A stretch of DNA of 64,000 nucleotides from Microbacterium aurum. GTDB taxonomy: Bacteria > Actinomycetota > Actinomycetes > Actinomycetales > Microbacteriaceae. Within the stretch, counting starts at the first letter, position 1. Each line of letters starts with the position of its first letter. Location of the stretch: NCBI RefSeq assembly GCF_016907815.1, contig NZ_JAFBCQ010000001.1:124001-188000 (forward strand), given 5' to 3'. The translations under genes were made by a program, and so were the position numbers. The notes beneath the pieces were generated by a model. That model saw nothing but the letters and a program-made list of their open reading frames with translations, had not been told where the DNA came from and searched no databases. This document shows positions 17,678-25,885 of this stretch, one piece after another.

Positions 17678-17694
17678 ACGTTTCGTATCGATTC
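17678..17694. promoter_or_regulatory. candidate TetR operator before tetR, copy 3
   Basis: ACGTTTCGTATCGATTC lies 20 bp before the tetR start and is flanked by GTGT and CACA half-arms. It matches the site at 12619-12635 in 14 of 17 bases and the one at 6960-6976 in its core on the opposite strand, consistent with autoregulation. Confidence 0.55.
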
Positions 17695-17714
17695 ACAAGA
17701 TCTAGAGTCAACTC

Positions 17715-18293
17715 ATGGCAATACGCAGTGAACAGAGCCGACAGGCGATCCTCCAGTCGACGATGAAGCTGCTCGACGAGCGCGAGCCCGGCTCGATGTC
17801 GGTCCAGCAGCTGTCGATCGAGCGCATCGCACGCGAAGCGGGTGTGAGCAAGACCACGATCTACCGTTGGTGGCCTGACAAGGCGGCGGTCATCATCGAC
17901 ACGTTCCTCGAGAACCACATCCTCATGACATCCATGCGCGAGGATCTGCCGCCCATCGAGGCTCTGCGCGAGCATGTCGTCGCTCTGGCGGCCGTGTACG
18001 CAGGGCACGAGGGACGCCTCATGGCTCAACTGCTCGCGGAGAGCCAGTACGACGCCGCAACGCTCGAGGAGTTCAAGGCGCAGTTCTGGCGGCCCCGCCG
18101 TGAGGTCGTCAATCGCGTGATCGAACGCGCGATTGAGGAGGGATCGATCCGTGGCGACCGCACGCCGGATGAGATCGCCGAGCGCATCTACGCCCCGATC
18201 TACTTCAAGCTCCTTTTCCAGGAAGGCTCTTTCGACCCCGAGACAATGCGAGCCGGCTTCGACCTCGCGCTGGAAGGCATCGTCGCGAAGTAG
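17715..18293 (+). CDS. TetR/AcrR-family transcriptional regulator
   Basis: This 192-residue protein has the TetR N-terminal helix-turn-helix (RIAREAGVSKTTIYRWWPDK at about 36-55) and an alpha-helical ligand-binding C-terminal half rich in LAALAV-type helices (residues 80-190). It is the last gene of the catabolic island. The motif found just before it also lies in the importer divergent promoter and before the reductase gene, so it probably represses those operons and itself until a pathway compound binds. The inducer is unknown. Confidence 0.88.
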   Translation: MAIRSEQSRQAILQSTMKLLDEREPGSMSVQQLSIERIAREAGVSKTTIYRWWPDKAAVIIDTFLENHILMTSMREDLPPIEALREHVVALAAVYAGHEGRLMAQLLAESQYDAATLEEFKAQFWRPRREVVNRVIERAIEEGSIRGDRTPDEIAERIYAPIYFKLLFQEGSFDPETMRAGFDLALEGIVAK

Positions 18294-18566
18294 TGCCGAC
18301 CCGCCGACTTGCGGGACCAGTGATCCCCGTGGAACCCACAGTGGTTACGGTGGGGCAGATTCCCACCGCAAGTGCGGCGACTGAACTCGCAACGATCAGG
18401 ACTTTTCTTCGAGCTCCGAGACCCGACCACGCTCCGTGAGCAAGAAGTGAGTAAACAATGCTTTCTCAATTCTTTCTCACCAGAACGACCCAAGTGCACT
18501 AAGAAAACACCTGGTGAGAAGCCGAAAATGCCGCGCTGCTTAGCACGGCATGGTGACGTCCCGCTG
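18294..18566. other. intergenic stretch with several hairpins, no gene seen
   Basis: It contains a CGGTGGG/CCCACCG hairpin (18348-18368) that is repeated in diverged form at 22998-23027, a 10-bp stem TTCTCACCAG/CTGGTGAGAA (18474-18520) and a hairpin at 18528-18551 (ATGCCG/CGGCAT). Base composition is more AT-rich than the neighbours. No open frame with a ribosome binding site was found. Confidence 0.6.
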
Positions 18567-18586
18567 AGTGGATGCTCCTATTGCTG

Positions 18587-19858
18587 TCAAGCGGCCAGTG
18601 GTGGGCCGATCTGTTCCAGGACGGCGGTCGCTCGGGCTTCGAGTTCAGGGTCGGCGCGGGTGCCGATCTCGAGTCGTCGGAGCCGCTGGTAGGGGACGTC
18701 GAGAGTGGCGGCGAGAACGCTGATCGGGATGCCGACCGCCTGTCGGCGTGCTCGGAGTTCGCGTCCGATGGGATTGTCGGTGGCGGGGTTGAGCAGGGCG
18801 GCGTAGATCTCGTTCGCGACGTGGCGTTTGAGGCAGCGCATGATGTCGCGGTCGGTGAGTTGCTCCGAACGACGCCTCTCGAAGTAGGCCATCGTGCGAG
18901 GCTCGCGGTGCCGCATGCGTAAGAGCACGATCCTGTGCAACGCGGCGTTCGCGTGGCGGTTACCGCCGCGGGAGAGCCGGTGCCGGGTGCGTTGCCCGGA
19001 GGAGGCGGGGATCGGGGCGACGCCGGCGAGAGCGGCGAAGCTGGCGCGGGTGCCGAGCCGCTCGGGGTTGTCGCCCGCGGCGACGAGGAGCGTCGCCGCG
19101 GTGACGGGACCGACGCCGCTCAGCGACAGCAGCGTCGGATTGACCTGTCGGACGAGCACCTCCAGCTGTTGTTCGATGAGGTCGATCTCGGCTTGCATGG
19201 TGAGGTGCCGGACCGCGAACCGTCGCAGTGTCTGCCGGGCGACGACCTCAGGATCGGGGGACATGATTGTCCCGGGACGGGTTTTGGCGAGCGTGTTCAC
19301 CAGACGCTGCCCACTGAGCGCCCGGAACGCCTGTCGCACGAGCTCGGGGGCTGTGATCAGTAGCGCATGGATCTGGTTCATCACTTGCGCCCTGGCCTTG
19401 GCCGCTGAGCGGCGCTCTGCGAGGAGGATCCGCATCGACTCGACCGCGCCATCACCGGACTTCGGGATCGCGGTGTCCGTCCCCGCGAGGACAGCGACCG
19501 CTGCCTGGTGGGCGTCGAGCGGGTCGGACTTGCCGCGACGACGGCGGGCTTGCCGGTCCTGCCTTGCGACTTCGACGACGGTTAGCCCCGCCGCGGTCAG
19601 CGCGCGTGCGAGACCAGCCCCATACGACCCTGTTCCCTCCACCCCGACGCGGACGACATCGCCGTGGGCGTGGAGGAACGTGACGATCTGCGCGTATCCG
19701 CGACCGTCGGCGCGGAACTCTCGGTCCGCGACGGGTCTGCCGACGAGATCGAGGATCGCGACGTGATGCGTGTTCTTGTGCGTGTCGACCCCGGCAACCA
19801 GCTCGGCGTCTGGTGGTAGCAGGTTGGTGAGCGGCGGGTCGAGTGTCATGCTCGTCAT
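18587..19858 (-). CDS. IS110-family transposase (DEDD RuvC-type), copy A
   Basis: This 423-residue protein has the N-terminal DEDD_Tnp_IS110 domain (VAGVDTHKNTHHVAILD with the first catalytic Asp; VGVEGTGSYGAGLARAL with the Glu; GKSDPLDAHQAA with the Asp pair) and the C-terminal Transposase_20 domain (LSGVGPVTAATLLVAAGDN, then PIPASSGQRTRHRLSRGGNR with the catalytic serine). A C-terminal extension of about 70 residues resembles an Xre-like helix-turn-helix (GIPISVLAATLDVPYQRLRR), which is unusual for the family. It is identical to the copy at 21668. It should act with a bridge RNA from the upstream leader. Confidence 0.92.
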   Translation of the reverse strand: MTSMTLDPPLTNLLPPDAELVAGVDTHKNTHHVAILDLVGRPVADREFRADGRGYAQIVTFLHAHGDVVRVGVEGTGSYGAGLARALTAAGLTVVEVARQDRQARRRRGKSDPLDAHQAAVAVLAGTDTAIPKSGDGAVESMRILLAERRSAAKARAQVMNQIHALLITAPELVRQAFRALSGQRLVNTLAKTRPGTIMSPDPEVVARQTLRRFAVRHLTMQAEIDLIEQQLEVLVRQVNPTLLSLSGVGPVTAATLLVAAGDNPERLGTRASFAALAGVAPIPASSGQRTRHRLSRGGNRHANAALHRIVLLRMRHREPRTMAYFERRRSEQLTDRDIMRCLKRHVANEIYAALLNPATDNPIGRELRARRQAVGIPISVLAATLDVPYQRLRRLEIGTRADPELEARATAVLEQIGPPLAA

Positions 19859-20083
19859 TGACGGGATTCCCTTCCAACGGTGATGAACGTCACCGCGGGT
19901 CGGGTGAGTGCAGACAGCACAAAGGTGAGACGACTTCCCGGTCAGGCTCCTATCAAGTCATGTGCCCGCCCGGCCCGCAGCGACCCCGGCGTCGACGGAC
20001 AGATCCACAAAAAGACAGCCGCGAACGGCGTCCGTGTAATTTCGGGTCACGCCGGCGCCGGAGCCGAATCCATCATCTCTGTG
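19859..20083 (-). ncRNA. putative IS110 bridge-RNA region, copy A
   Basis: The 225-bp non-coding leader between the left end and the transposase start is where IS110-family elements encode the bridge RNA that pairs with target and donor DNA. It is conserved without change in copy B. No RNA structure was computed; the assignment rests on position and family knowledge. Confidence 0.4.
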
Positions 20084-20118
20084 GAGTTTCTCAACACCGT
20101 GCGGGTCAGTTGTTCTGA

Positions 20119-21342
20119 TTATGCCGCAGTGAGTTCGGGGATGCTCACCTCCTCGGGTTCGGCGAGCAGGAGTGCCATGGAGTGCTCGCTGAAGTAGCGG
20201 CGGTCGGCGCCGTCCCATTCGTCGTGCTGCTCGATAAGGACGTGGCCGGCCAGGCGGAGCAGGGCCGCGGGATTTGGGAACGTGCCGACGACGTCGGTGC
20301 GGCGTTTGATCTCCTTGTTGACGCGTTCGAGCGGGTTCGTGGACCAGATCTGACGCCAATGCTGGAACGGGAAGTGGCAGAACGCGAGGAGGTCGTCCTC
20401 GGCGTCTTCGAGCATGCTGGCGACCTTCGGGTGCGAGCGGGTGAGCATGCGAACGACCTCGTGGAACTGGGTGAACACGTGCTCGGTGTCGGGTTGCGCG
20501 AAGATCGTGCGGATGATCGACGCGACCATCGGGCCCGCCGTTTTCGGGACGGCGGTGAGCACGTTCCGCATGAAATGGACCCGGCACCGCTGCCAGGCCG
20601 TGCCCTGGAACACGGTCTGGATCGCGGCGACGAGCCCGGTGTGCGCGTCGGAGATCACGAGGCGCACCCCGCCGAGGCCGCGGGCCTTGAGTGAGCGCAG
20701 GAACGTCGTCCAGAACGGCTGCGACTCGGTCTCCCCGACCTCGAACCCGAGCACCTCCCGGCGCCCGTCCGCGGCGACCCCGACCGCGACGACGACCGCT
20801 TGGGAGACGACCCGCCGGCCGACCCTTGCTTTGCAGTAGGTGGCGTCGAGGAACACATACGGGTAGGTGGTGTCCGCGAGCGGGCGGTCACGGAACGCGG
20901 CGACGTCCTCGTCGAGGTTGCTGCAGATCCGCGACACCTCGCTCTTGCTGATCCCCGTGCCCGCACCGAGCGCTTTCACGAGGTCATCGACCTTCCGGGT
21001 CGAGACGCCGTGAACATAGGCCTCCATCACGACCGCGAACAGGGCCTGATCGACCCGCCGGCGCCGTTCCAACAACGATGGGAAGAACGACCCCGCCCGC
21101 AGTTTCGGGATCCGCAGCTCGAGATCCCCGGCCGTGGTCGACACCGTCTTCGAGCGGGTGCCATTGCGCTGCGTCACCCGCTCAGGGGTGCGTTCAAACG
21201 GGGCGGCGCCGATGAACGCGGCAGCTTCCGCGTCGATCAGTTCCTGATAGAGCGTCTCGGTCGCGACCCGAATCCGGTCGGTGACGTCGGTGAGTTTCAG
21301 TTCCCCGAGGAGCTCGAGGAGGGCAGACTGGTCAAGAGCCAT
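20119..21342 (-). CDS. IS256-family (Mutator-type) transposase
   Basis: This 407-residue protein has the family's length and three DDE motifs: YVFLDATYCKARVGRRVVSQ (first Asp), GVRLVISDAHTGLVAAI (second Asp, followed by WQRCRVHFMRNVL) and WSTNPLERVNKEIKRRTDVV (Glu). It catalyses cut-and-paste or copy-out transposition of its own element. It lies between two inverted IS110 copies and is complete, so it may still be active if its ends can be recognised. Confidence 0.93.
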   Translation of the reverse strand: MALDQSALLELLGELKLTDVTDRIRVATETLYQELIDAEAAAFIGAAPFERTPERVTQRNGTRSKTVSTTAGDLELRIPKLRAGSFFPSLLERRRRVDQALFAVVMEAYVHGVSTRKVDDLVKALGAGTGISKSEVSRICSNLDEDVAAFRDRPLADTTYPYVFLDATYCKARVGRRVVSQAVVVAVGVAADGRREVLGFEVGETESQPFWTTFLRSLKARGLGGVRLVISDAHTGLVAAIQTVFQGTAWQRCRVHFMRNVLTAVPKTAGPMVASIIRTIFAQPDTEHVFTQFHEVVRMLTRSHPKVASMLEDAEDDLLAFCHFPFQHWRQIWSTNPLERVNKEIKRRTDVVGTFPNPAALLRLAGHVLIEQHDEWDGADRRYFSEHSMALLLAEPEEVSIPELTAA

Positions 21343-21442
21343 CGTGCGTTGTGTCTTTCTGTGAGTAGCTTTAGTCGGTTCTCACTGACCATCGCACGAT
21401 GGCTCACCACGTCAACGACGTGACACTCAGCACCGAGATCTA

Positions 21443-21667
21443 CACAGAGATGATGGATTCGGCTCCGGCGCCGGCGTGACCCGAAATTACACGGACGCCG
21501 TTCGCGGCTGTCTTTTTGTGGATCTGTCCGTCGACGCCGGGGTCGCTGCGGGCCGGGCGGGCACATGACTTGATAGGAGCCTGACCGGGAAGTCGTCTCA
21601 CCTTTGTGCTGTCTGCACTCACCCGACCCGCGGTGACGTTCATCACCGTTGGAAGGGAATCCCGTCA
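21443..21667 (+). ncRNA. putative IS110 bridge-RNA region, copy B
   Basis: The leader upstream of the transposase holds TGTGGAT (21517-21523), the exact complement of ATCCACA, which would be created when the right and left ends join in a circle. This could be part of a donor-binding loop, although a 7-mer may match by chance. Confidence 0.4.
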
Positions 21668-22939
21668 ATGACGAGCATGACACTCGACCCGCCGCTCACC
21701 AACCTGCTACCACCAGACGCCGAGCTGGTTGCCGGGGTCGACACGCACAAGAACACGCATCACGTCGCGATCCTCGATCTCGTCGGCAGACCCGTCGCGG
21801 ACCGAGAGTTCCGCGCCGACGGTCGCGGATACGCGCAGATCGTCACGTTCCTCCACGCCCACGGCGATGTCGTCCGCGTCGGGGTGGAGGGAACAGGGTC
21901 GTATGGGGCTGGTCTCGCACGCGCGCTGACCGCGGCGGGGCTAACCGTCGTCGAAGTCGCAAGGCAGGACCGGCAAGCCCGCCGTCGTCGCGGCAAGTCC
22001 GACCCGCTCGACGCCCACCAGGCAGCGGTCGCTGTCCTCGCGGGGACGGACACCGCGATCCCGAAGTCCGGTGATGGCGCGGTCGAGTCGATGCGGATCC
22101 TCCTCGCAGAGCGCCGCTCAGCGGCCAAGGCCAGGGCGCAAGTGATGAACCAGATCCATGCGCTACTGATCACAGCCCCCGAGCTCGTGCGACAGGCGTT
22201 CCGGGCGCTCAGTGGGCAGCGTCTGGTGAACACGCTCGCCAAAACCCGTCCCGGGACAATCATGTCCCCCGATCCTGAGGTCGTCGCCCGGCAGACACTG
22301 CGACGGTTCGCGGTCCGGCACCTCACCATGCAAGCCGAGATCGACCTCATCGAACAACAGCTGGAGGTGCTCGTCCGACAGGTCAATCCGACGCTGCTGT
22401 CGCTGAGCGGCGTCGGTCCCGTCACCGCGGCGACGCTCCTCGTCGCCGCGGGCGACAACCCCGAGCGGCTCGGCACCCGCGCCAGCTTCGCCGCTCTCGC
22501 CGGCGTCGCCCCGATCCCCGCCTCCTCCGGGCAACGCACCCGGCACCGGCTCTCCCGCGGCGGTAACCGCCACGCGAACGCCGCGTTGCACAGGATCGTG
22601 CTCTTACGCATGCGGCACCGCGAGCCTCGCACGATGGCCTACTTCGAGAGGCGTCGTTCGGAGCAACTCACCGACCGCGACATCATGCGCTGCCTCAAAC
22701 GCCACGTCGCGAACGAGATCTACGCCGCCCTGCTCAACCCCGCCACCGACAATCCCATCGGACGCGAACTCCGAGCACGCCGACAGGCGGTCGGCATCCC
22801 GATCAGCGTTCTCGCCGCCACTCTCGACGTCCCCTACCAGCGGCTCCGACGACTCGAGATCGGCACCCGCGCCGACCCTGAACTCGAAGCCCGAGCGACC
22901 GCCGTCCTGGAACAGATCGGCCCACCACTGGCCGCTTGA
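21668..22939 (+). CDS. IS110-family transposase (DEDD RuvC-type), copy B
   Basis: Identical in sequence to the protein at 18587-19858, with the same RuvC-like N-terminal catalytic domain, Transposase_20 domain with the SSGQRTRHRLSRGGNR serine motif, and Xre-like C-terminal extension. Complete identity of two inverted copies means recent duplication or gene conversion. Confidence 0.92.
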   Translation: MTSMTLDPPLTNLLPPDAELVAGVDTHKNTHHVAILDLVGRPVADREFRADGRGYAQIVTFLHAHGDVVRVGVEGTGSYGAGLARALTAAGLTVVEVARQDRQARRRRGKSDPLDAHQAAVAVLAGTDTAIPKSGDGAVESMRILLAERRSAAKARAQVMNQIHALLITAPELVRQAFRALSGQRLVNTLAKTRPGTIMSPDPEVVARQTLRRFAVRHLTMQAEIDLIEQQLEVLVRQVNPTLLSLSGVGPVTAATLLVAAGDNPERLGTRASFAALAGVAPIPASSGQRTRHRLSRGGNRHANAALHRIVLLRMRHREPRTMAYFERRRSEQLTDRDIMRCLKRHVANEIYAALLNPATDNPIGRELRARRQAVGIPISVLAATLDVPYQRLRRLEIGTRADPELEARATAVLEQIGPPLAA

Positions 22940-22997
22940 CAGCAATAGGAGCATCCACTACCGGGGACTTGACCGCCGATCGAATGCACGTCACCTA

Positions 22998-23027
22998 CCG
23001 TGGGCGAGATTCCCACCGTAAGTGAGG
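22998..23027 (+). repeat. 30-nt hairpin repeat, second copy of 18348-18377
   Basis: The segment GTGGGCGAGATTCCCACCGT followed by AAGTGAGG matches the 18348 copy (TGGGGCAGATTCCCACCGCA) in most positions and in the same orientation. Each forms a GTGGG/CCCAC hairpin with a 7-nt loop. The two copies frame the IS cluster. Confidence 0.5.
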
Positions 23028-23109
23028 GTTGCCAGTCGTAGGAAAGTCCTGGTGACAGGCGGGAATACGCGAAGCCTCGGCGGCGATCTCGGGCCTCTGC
23101 GAGCGGGAA

Positions 23110-23141
23110 TGGGTAAAGAATTCATACCCATTCTTTACCCA
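23110..23141. repeat. perfect 12-bp inverted repeat
   Basis: TGGGTAAAGAAT and ATTCTTTACCCA are separated by 8 nt. It lies downstream of the tRNA-Ser gene and could be an operator or a second terminator stem. Confidence 0.6.
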
Positions 23142-23146
23142 AACGC

Positions 23147-23175
23147 CAATCAGCGCCCCTCGAAAGGAGCGCTGA
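23147..23175 (-). terminator. hairpin downstream of tRNA-Ser
   Basis: On the minus strand, after the tRNA CCA end, ATCAGCGCTCCTTTCGAGGG folds back with CGCTGAT, giving a stem of 11 or more bp around a short TTCG-type loop. A modest T-rich stretch follows. Confidence 0.5.
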
Positions 23176-23188
23176 TATGGTGTTTTTC

Positions 23189-23279
23189 TGGCGGTGACGG
23201 TGGGATTTGAACCCACGGTAGGGGGTTACCCTACACAACTTTTCGAGAGTTGCACCTTCGGCCGCTCGGACACGTCACC
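23189..23279 (-). tRNA. tRNA-Ser (anticodon CGA)
   Basis: The minus strand reads GGTGACG acceptor, D-arm, a CAACT-CTCGAAA-AGTTG anticodon arm with anticodon CGA, a long variable arm (GTAGGGTAACCCCCTAC) typical of class II tRNAs, a GGTTCAAATCC T-arm, CGTCACC acceptor, G discriminator and encoded CCA. It decodes UCG. Confidence 0.95.
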
Positions 23280-23460
23280 GTCGTCCAGTTTACGACACGC
23301 CGACCGATGCCGCGAACCATCGCCGTCGGCCGCGACACGCGCACGATCCCGAGGAGATGGCGGATGCCGAGGAGCGCACCCGGCATCCCGTCCTCGTCAT
23401 CGTGCTTTCTCCTCGGAATCCGACGGCCCGCGCGTCCGACCCTGCGCGTAGCGTGGGTGG

Positions 23461-24840
23461 ATGACCGACCGGATGACGCCGCCGCAGCGCCTCGTGCTGA
23501 CGGTCGCGATCCTGGGCTCTTTCGTCGCCTTCCTCGACTCCACGATCGTCAATGTCGCCCTCCCCGCCATCGCGCGGGACCTCGGCGGCGGCCTGTCGAC
23601 GCAGCAGTGGACCGTCGACGCCTACCTCGTCACGCTCGGCGCACTCATCCTCGTCGCGGGAGCCGTCAGCGACGCCTTCGGCCGCATCCTCGTGCTGCGC
23701 ATCGGTCTCATCGGGTTCGGCATCGCCTCGCTCGCCGTCGCGCTCGCCCCCGACCCGCTGCTCCTCGTCATCGCCCGCGCCATGCAGGGCGCGGCCGGCG
23801 CCTTCCTCGTGCCGAGCTCGCTCGCCCTCATCACCGCGACGATGCGCGACCCGGTGCGCTCCCGCGCGATCGGCATCTGGACCGCGGCCACGACCGGCGC
23901 CATGATCGTGGGGCCGCTCGTGGGCGGGCTCATCGTCGATTACCTGTCGTGGCGCTGGGCGTTCGTCATCAACGTCGTTCCCATCGCGCTCGCGCTGTGG
24001 CTGCTGCCCCGCCTCGCGCATCGTGACGAGCGTGCGCCCGGCGCCCGCATCGACATCCTCGGCGCCCTCATGTGCACGCTCGGCCTGGGCGCCGCCGTCT
24101 TCGCGCTCATCGAGCAGCCGAGCGCCGGCTGGACAGCGCCGTGGATCTGGATGCCGGGACTCGCCGGCATCCTGCTCCTCGCAGGCTTCGTGTGGCGACA
24201 GCGCCGCGTCGCGCACCCGATCCTGCCACTCGACCTCTTCCGCAGCCGCAACTTCTCGGCCGGCAACCTCGCGACCCTCTTCGTCTACGCGGCCCTGTCG
24301 CTGAACGGCTTCGTCCTCGCGGTCTATCTGCAGCAGGGCGCCGGGCTCAGCGCGACCCTCGCGGGCCTCGCGAGCCTGCCGACGACGCTCCTCATGATCG
24401 CACTCAGCTCGCGCAGCGGCGCCCTCGCCGGCCGGTTCGGGCCGCGCCTGTTCATGGCGGTCGGTCCCATCGTCATGGCCGTCGGCGCCCTCCTGCTCCT
24501 GCTCGTCGGGGACGACTTCGACTACTGGTGGCAGGTGCTGCCCGCGATGATCGTCTTCGGCCTGGGCCTCGCGGTCACCGTGTCGCCGCTCACAGCCGCG
24601 ATCCTCGGTGCCGCCGACCCGGCGCGCTCAGGCATCGCCTCGGCCGTCAACAACGCCGTCGCCCGCGTCGCCGGGCTGCTGCCGATCGCGGCGCTCGCGG
24701 CGATCACCGGCGGTGCGCTCGACCTCGCCGGTTTCCATCGCGCGGCGATCGTGACCGCCGTGCTCCTCGCGATCGGCGGCGTGGTGTCGCTCGTCGGCAT
24801 CCGCAATCCGCGCGAGCACCAGATCTCCCCGCCGCGGTAG
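23461..24840 (+). CDS. MFS drug/solute exporter (DHA2, 14-TM type)
   Basis: This 459-residue protein has about 14 hydrophobic helices. The first holds the DHA2 signature [17 protein letters not shown], and motif A ([17 protein letters not shown]) follows helix 2. Helix 5 has the antiporter motif C-like GPLVGGLI. It belongs with EmrB/QacA proton-coupled multidrug exporters. It is monocistronic, without a nearby TetR or MarR regulator. The start follows a short upstream region after tRNA-Ser. The substrate cannot be inferred. Confidence 0.88.
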   Translation: MTDRMTPPQRLVLTVAILGSFVAFLDSTIVNVALPAIARDLGGGLSTQQWTVDAYLVTLGALILVAGAVSDAFGRILVLRIGLIGFGIASLAVALAPDPLLLVIARAMQGAAGAFLVPSSLALITATMRDPVRSRAIGIWTAATTGAMIVGPLVGGLIVDYLSWRWAFVINVVPIALALWLLPRLAHRDERAPGARIDILGALMCTLGLGAAVFALIEQPSAGWTAPWIWMPGLAGILLLAGFVWRQRRVAHPILPLDLFRSRNFSAGNLATLFVYAALSLNGFVLAVYLQQGAGLSATLAGLASLPTTLLMIALSSRSGALAGRFGPRLFMAVGPIVMAVGALLLLLVGDDFDYWWQVLPAMIVFGLGLAVTVSPLTAAILGAADPARSGIASAVNNAVARVAGLLPIAALAAITGGALDLAGFHRAAIVTAVLLAIGGVVSLVGIRNPREHQISPPR

Positions 24841-24872
24841 CCCCGGCATCCGGTCACTGCCAGACTGAACCC

Positions 24873-25826
24873 ATGAGCGTTATCGAGAACTCGAAACTCA
24901 CTGTCGTCGGTGCCGGAGCGGTCGGGTCGTCCGTCGCGTACGCCGCCCTCATCCGGGAATCCGCCCGCCACGTCGCCCTCTACGACATCGCCGCCGAAAA
25001 GACCGAGGCCGAGGTGCTCGACCTCGCCCACGGCGCCCAGTTCACCGGATCGAGCGACATCACCGGCGGGGCCGACATCTCGGTCACCGCGGGGTCGCAC
25101 GTCGTCGTCATCACCGCCGGCGCGAAGCAGAAGCCGGGGCAGACCCGCATCGAGCTCGCGGGCGTCAACGCGAACATCCTGAAGTCGATGATGCCGCAGC
25201 TGCTCGAAGCCTCACCCGACGCGGTCTTCGTCATCGTCACCAACCCGTGCGACGTGCTCACGGTGCTCGCGCAGGAGGCGACCGATCTGCCGTACGAGCG
25301 CATCTTCGCATCCGGAACGGTGCTCGACACCTCGCGCCTGCGCTGGAAGATCGCGCAGCGCGCGGGCGTGTCGATCTCGAGCGTGCACGCCTACATCGTG
25401 GGTGAGCACGGCGACACCGAGTTCCCGCTGTGGTCGCACGCGACGATCGGCACGGTCCCGATCCTCGACTGGCAGCCGCTGGACGGCCAGCCGAAGTTCA
25501 CCGTCGCAGAGCTCGACCAGATCGCGGTGGATGTGCGGGATGCCGCATACAAGGTCATCCAGGGCAAGGGCGCGACGAACTACGCGATCGGCCTGTCGAG
25601 CGCGCGCATCGTCGAGGCGATCCTCGATGACGAGCACGCCGTCATGCCGGTCTCCACCGTCCTCGACGGCTTCCACGGCGTGAGCGGCGTCGCCCTGTCG
25701 GTGCCGTCGGTGGTGTCGGCCGCCGGGGCGGAGCCGATCCGCGCGACCTCGTTCGACGAGAAGGAGCTGGGGCTGTTCCGCCACTCCGCCGACGCGTTGC
25801 GCGAGGTCGCCGACTCGTTGCGCTGA
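24873..25826 (+). CDS. ldh: L-lactate dehydrogenase
   Basis: This 317-residue NAD-dependent enzyme interconverts pyruvate and L-lactate. The Rossmann motif is VGAGAVGSS (12-20). The specificity loop is [10 protein letters not shown] with Q86 (lactate type, not the Arg of malate dehydrogenase) and R92. DTSRLR supplies D152 and R155, and GEHGDTE supplies catalytic H179. The length matches bacterial LDHs. ATG 24873 fits the family N-terminus, although the frame is open for far longer upstream because of the high GC. It may be the fermentative or overflow lactate enzyme. Confidence 0.95.
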   Translation: MSVIENSKLTVVGAGAVGSSVAYAALIRESARHVALYDIAAEKTEAEVLDLAHGAQFTGSSDITGGADISVTAGSHVVVITAGAKQKPGQTRIELAGVNANILKSMMPQLLEASPDAVFVIVTNPCDVLTVLAQEATDLPYERIFASGTVLDTSRLRWKIAQRAGVSISSVHAYIVGEHGDTEFPLWSHATIGTVPILDWQPLDGQPKFTVAELDQIAVDVRDAAYKVIQGKGATNYAIGLSSARIVEAILDDEHAVMPVSTVLDGFHGVSGVALSVPSVVSAAGAEPIRATSFDEKELGLFRHSADALREVADSLR

Positions 25827-25885
25827 CCGGGCGCTGCGACCGCCCCGTGGGGCCGGGTGTCGGATGCCGCGGTTAGCCTGAAGGC

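Larger units (their letters stand above)
18567..20083 (-). mobile_element. IS110-family insertion sequence, copy A (minus orientation)
   Basis: This 1517-bp unit is the exact mirror of 21443-22959; the sum of corresponding coordinates is constant at 41526, and the encoded proteins are identical. It comprises one transposase gene and a 225-bp leader (19859-20083). There are no terminal inverted repeats. A CAC trinucleotide lies at both ends and could contain the recombination core. Confidence 0.85.
21443..22959 (+). mobile_element. IS110-family insertion sequence, copy B (plus orientation)
   Basis: Mirror copy of 18567-20083, same length and same protein. It begins CACAGAGATGATGG and ends GGAGCATCCACT. 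The flanks differ from those of copy A, which fixes both boundaries. Confidence 0.85.
18552..22974. mobile_element. IS256-family element whose two ends are split by IS110 insertions
   Basis: If the two IS110 copies are removed, the sequence left of the IS256 transposase reads GGTGACGTCCCGCTGAGTGG and continues AGTTTCTC. The right end, reverse-complemented, reads GGTCAAGTCCCCGGTAGTGT and continues AGATCTC. These match in 13 of the first 19 positions and again in TCTC, as expected for imperfect IS256 terminal inverted repeats. The restored element would be about 1.4 kb, normal for the family. I see no 8-bp target duplication outside the tips. Confidence 0.5.

Noticed and set aside
1..22974. Composite transposon carrying the catabolic genes
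   Set aside because: The insertion sequences lie only on the right side of the cluster within this window. No matching copy is seen on the left, so transposition as a unit is not supported here.
23189..23279. tRNA-Ser as integration site of the catabolic island
   Set aside because: I found no repeat of its 3' end elsewhere in the window and no integrase near it.
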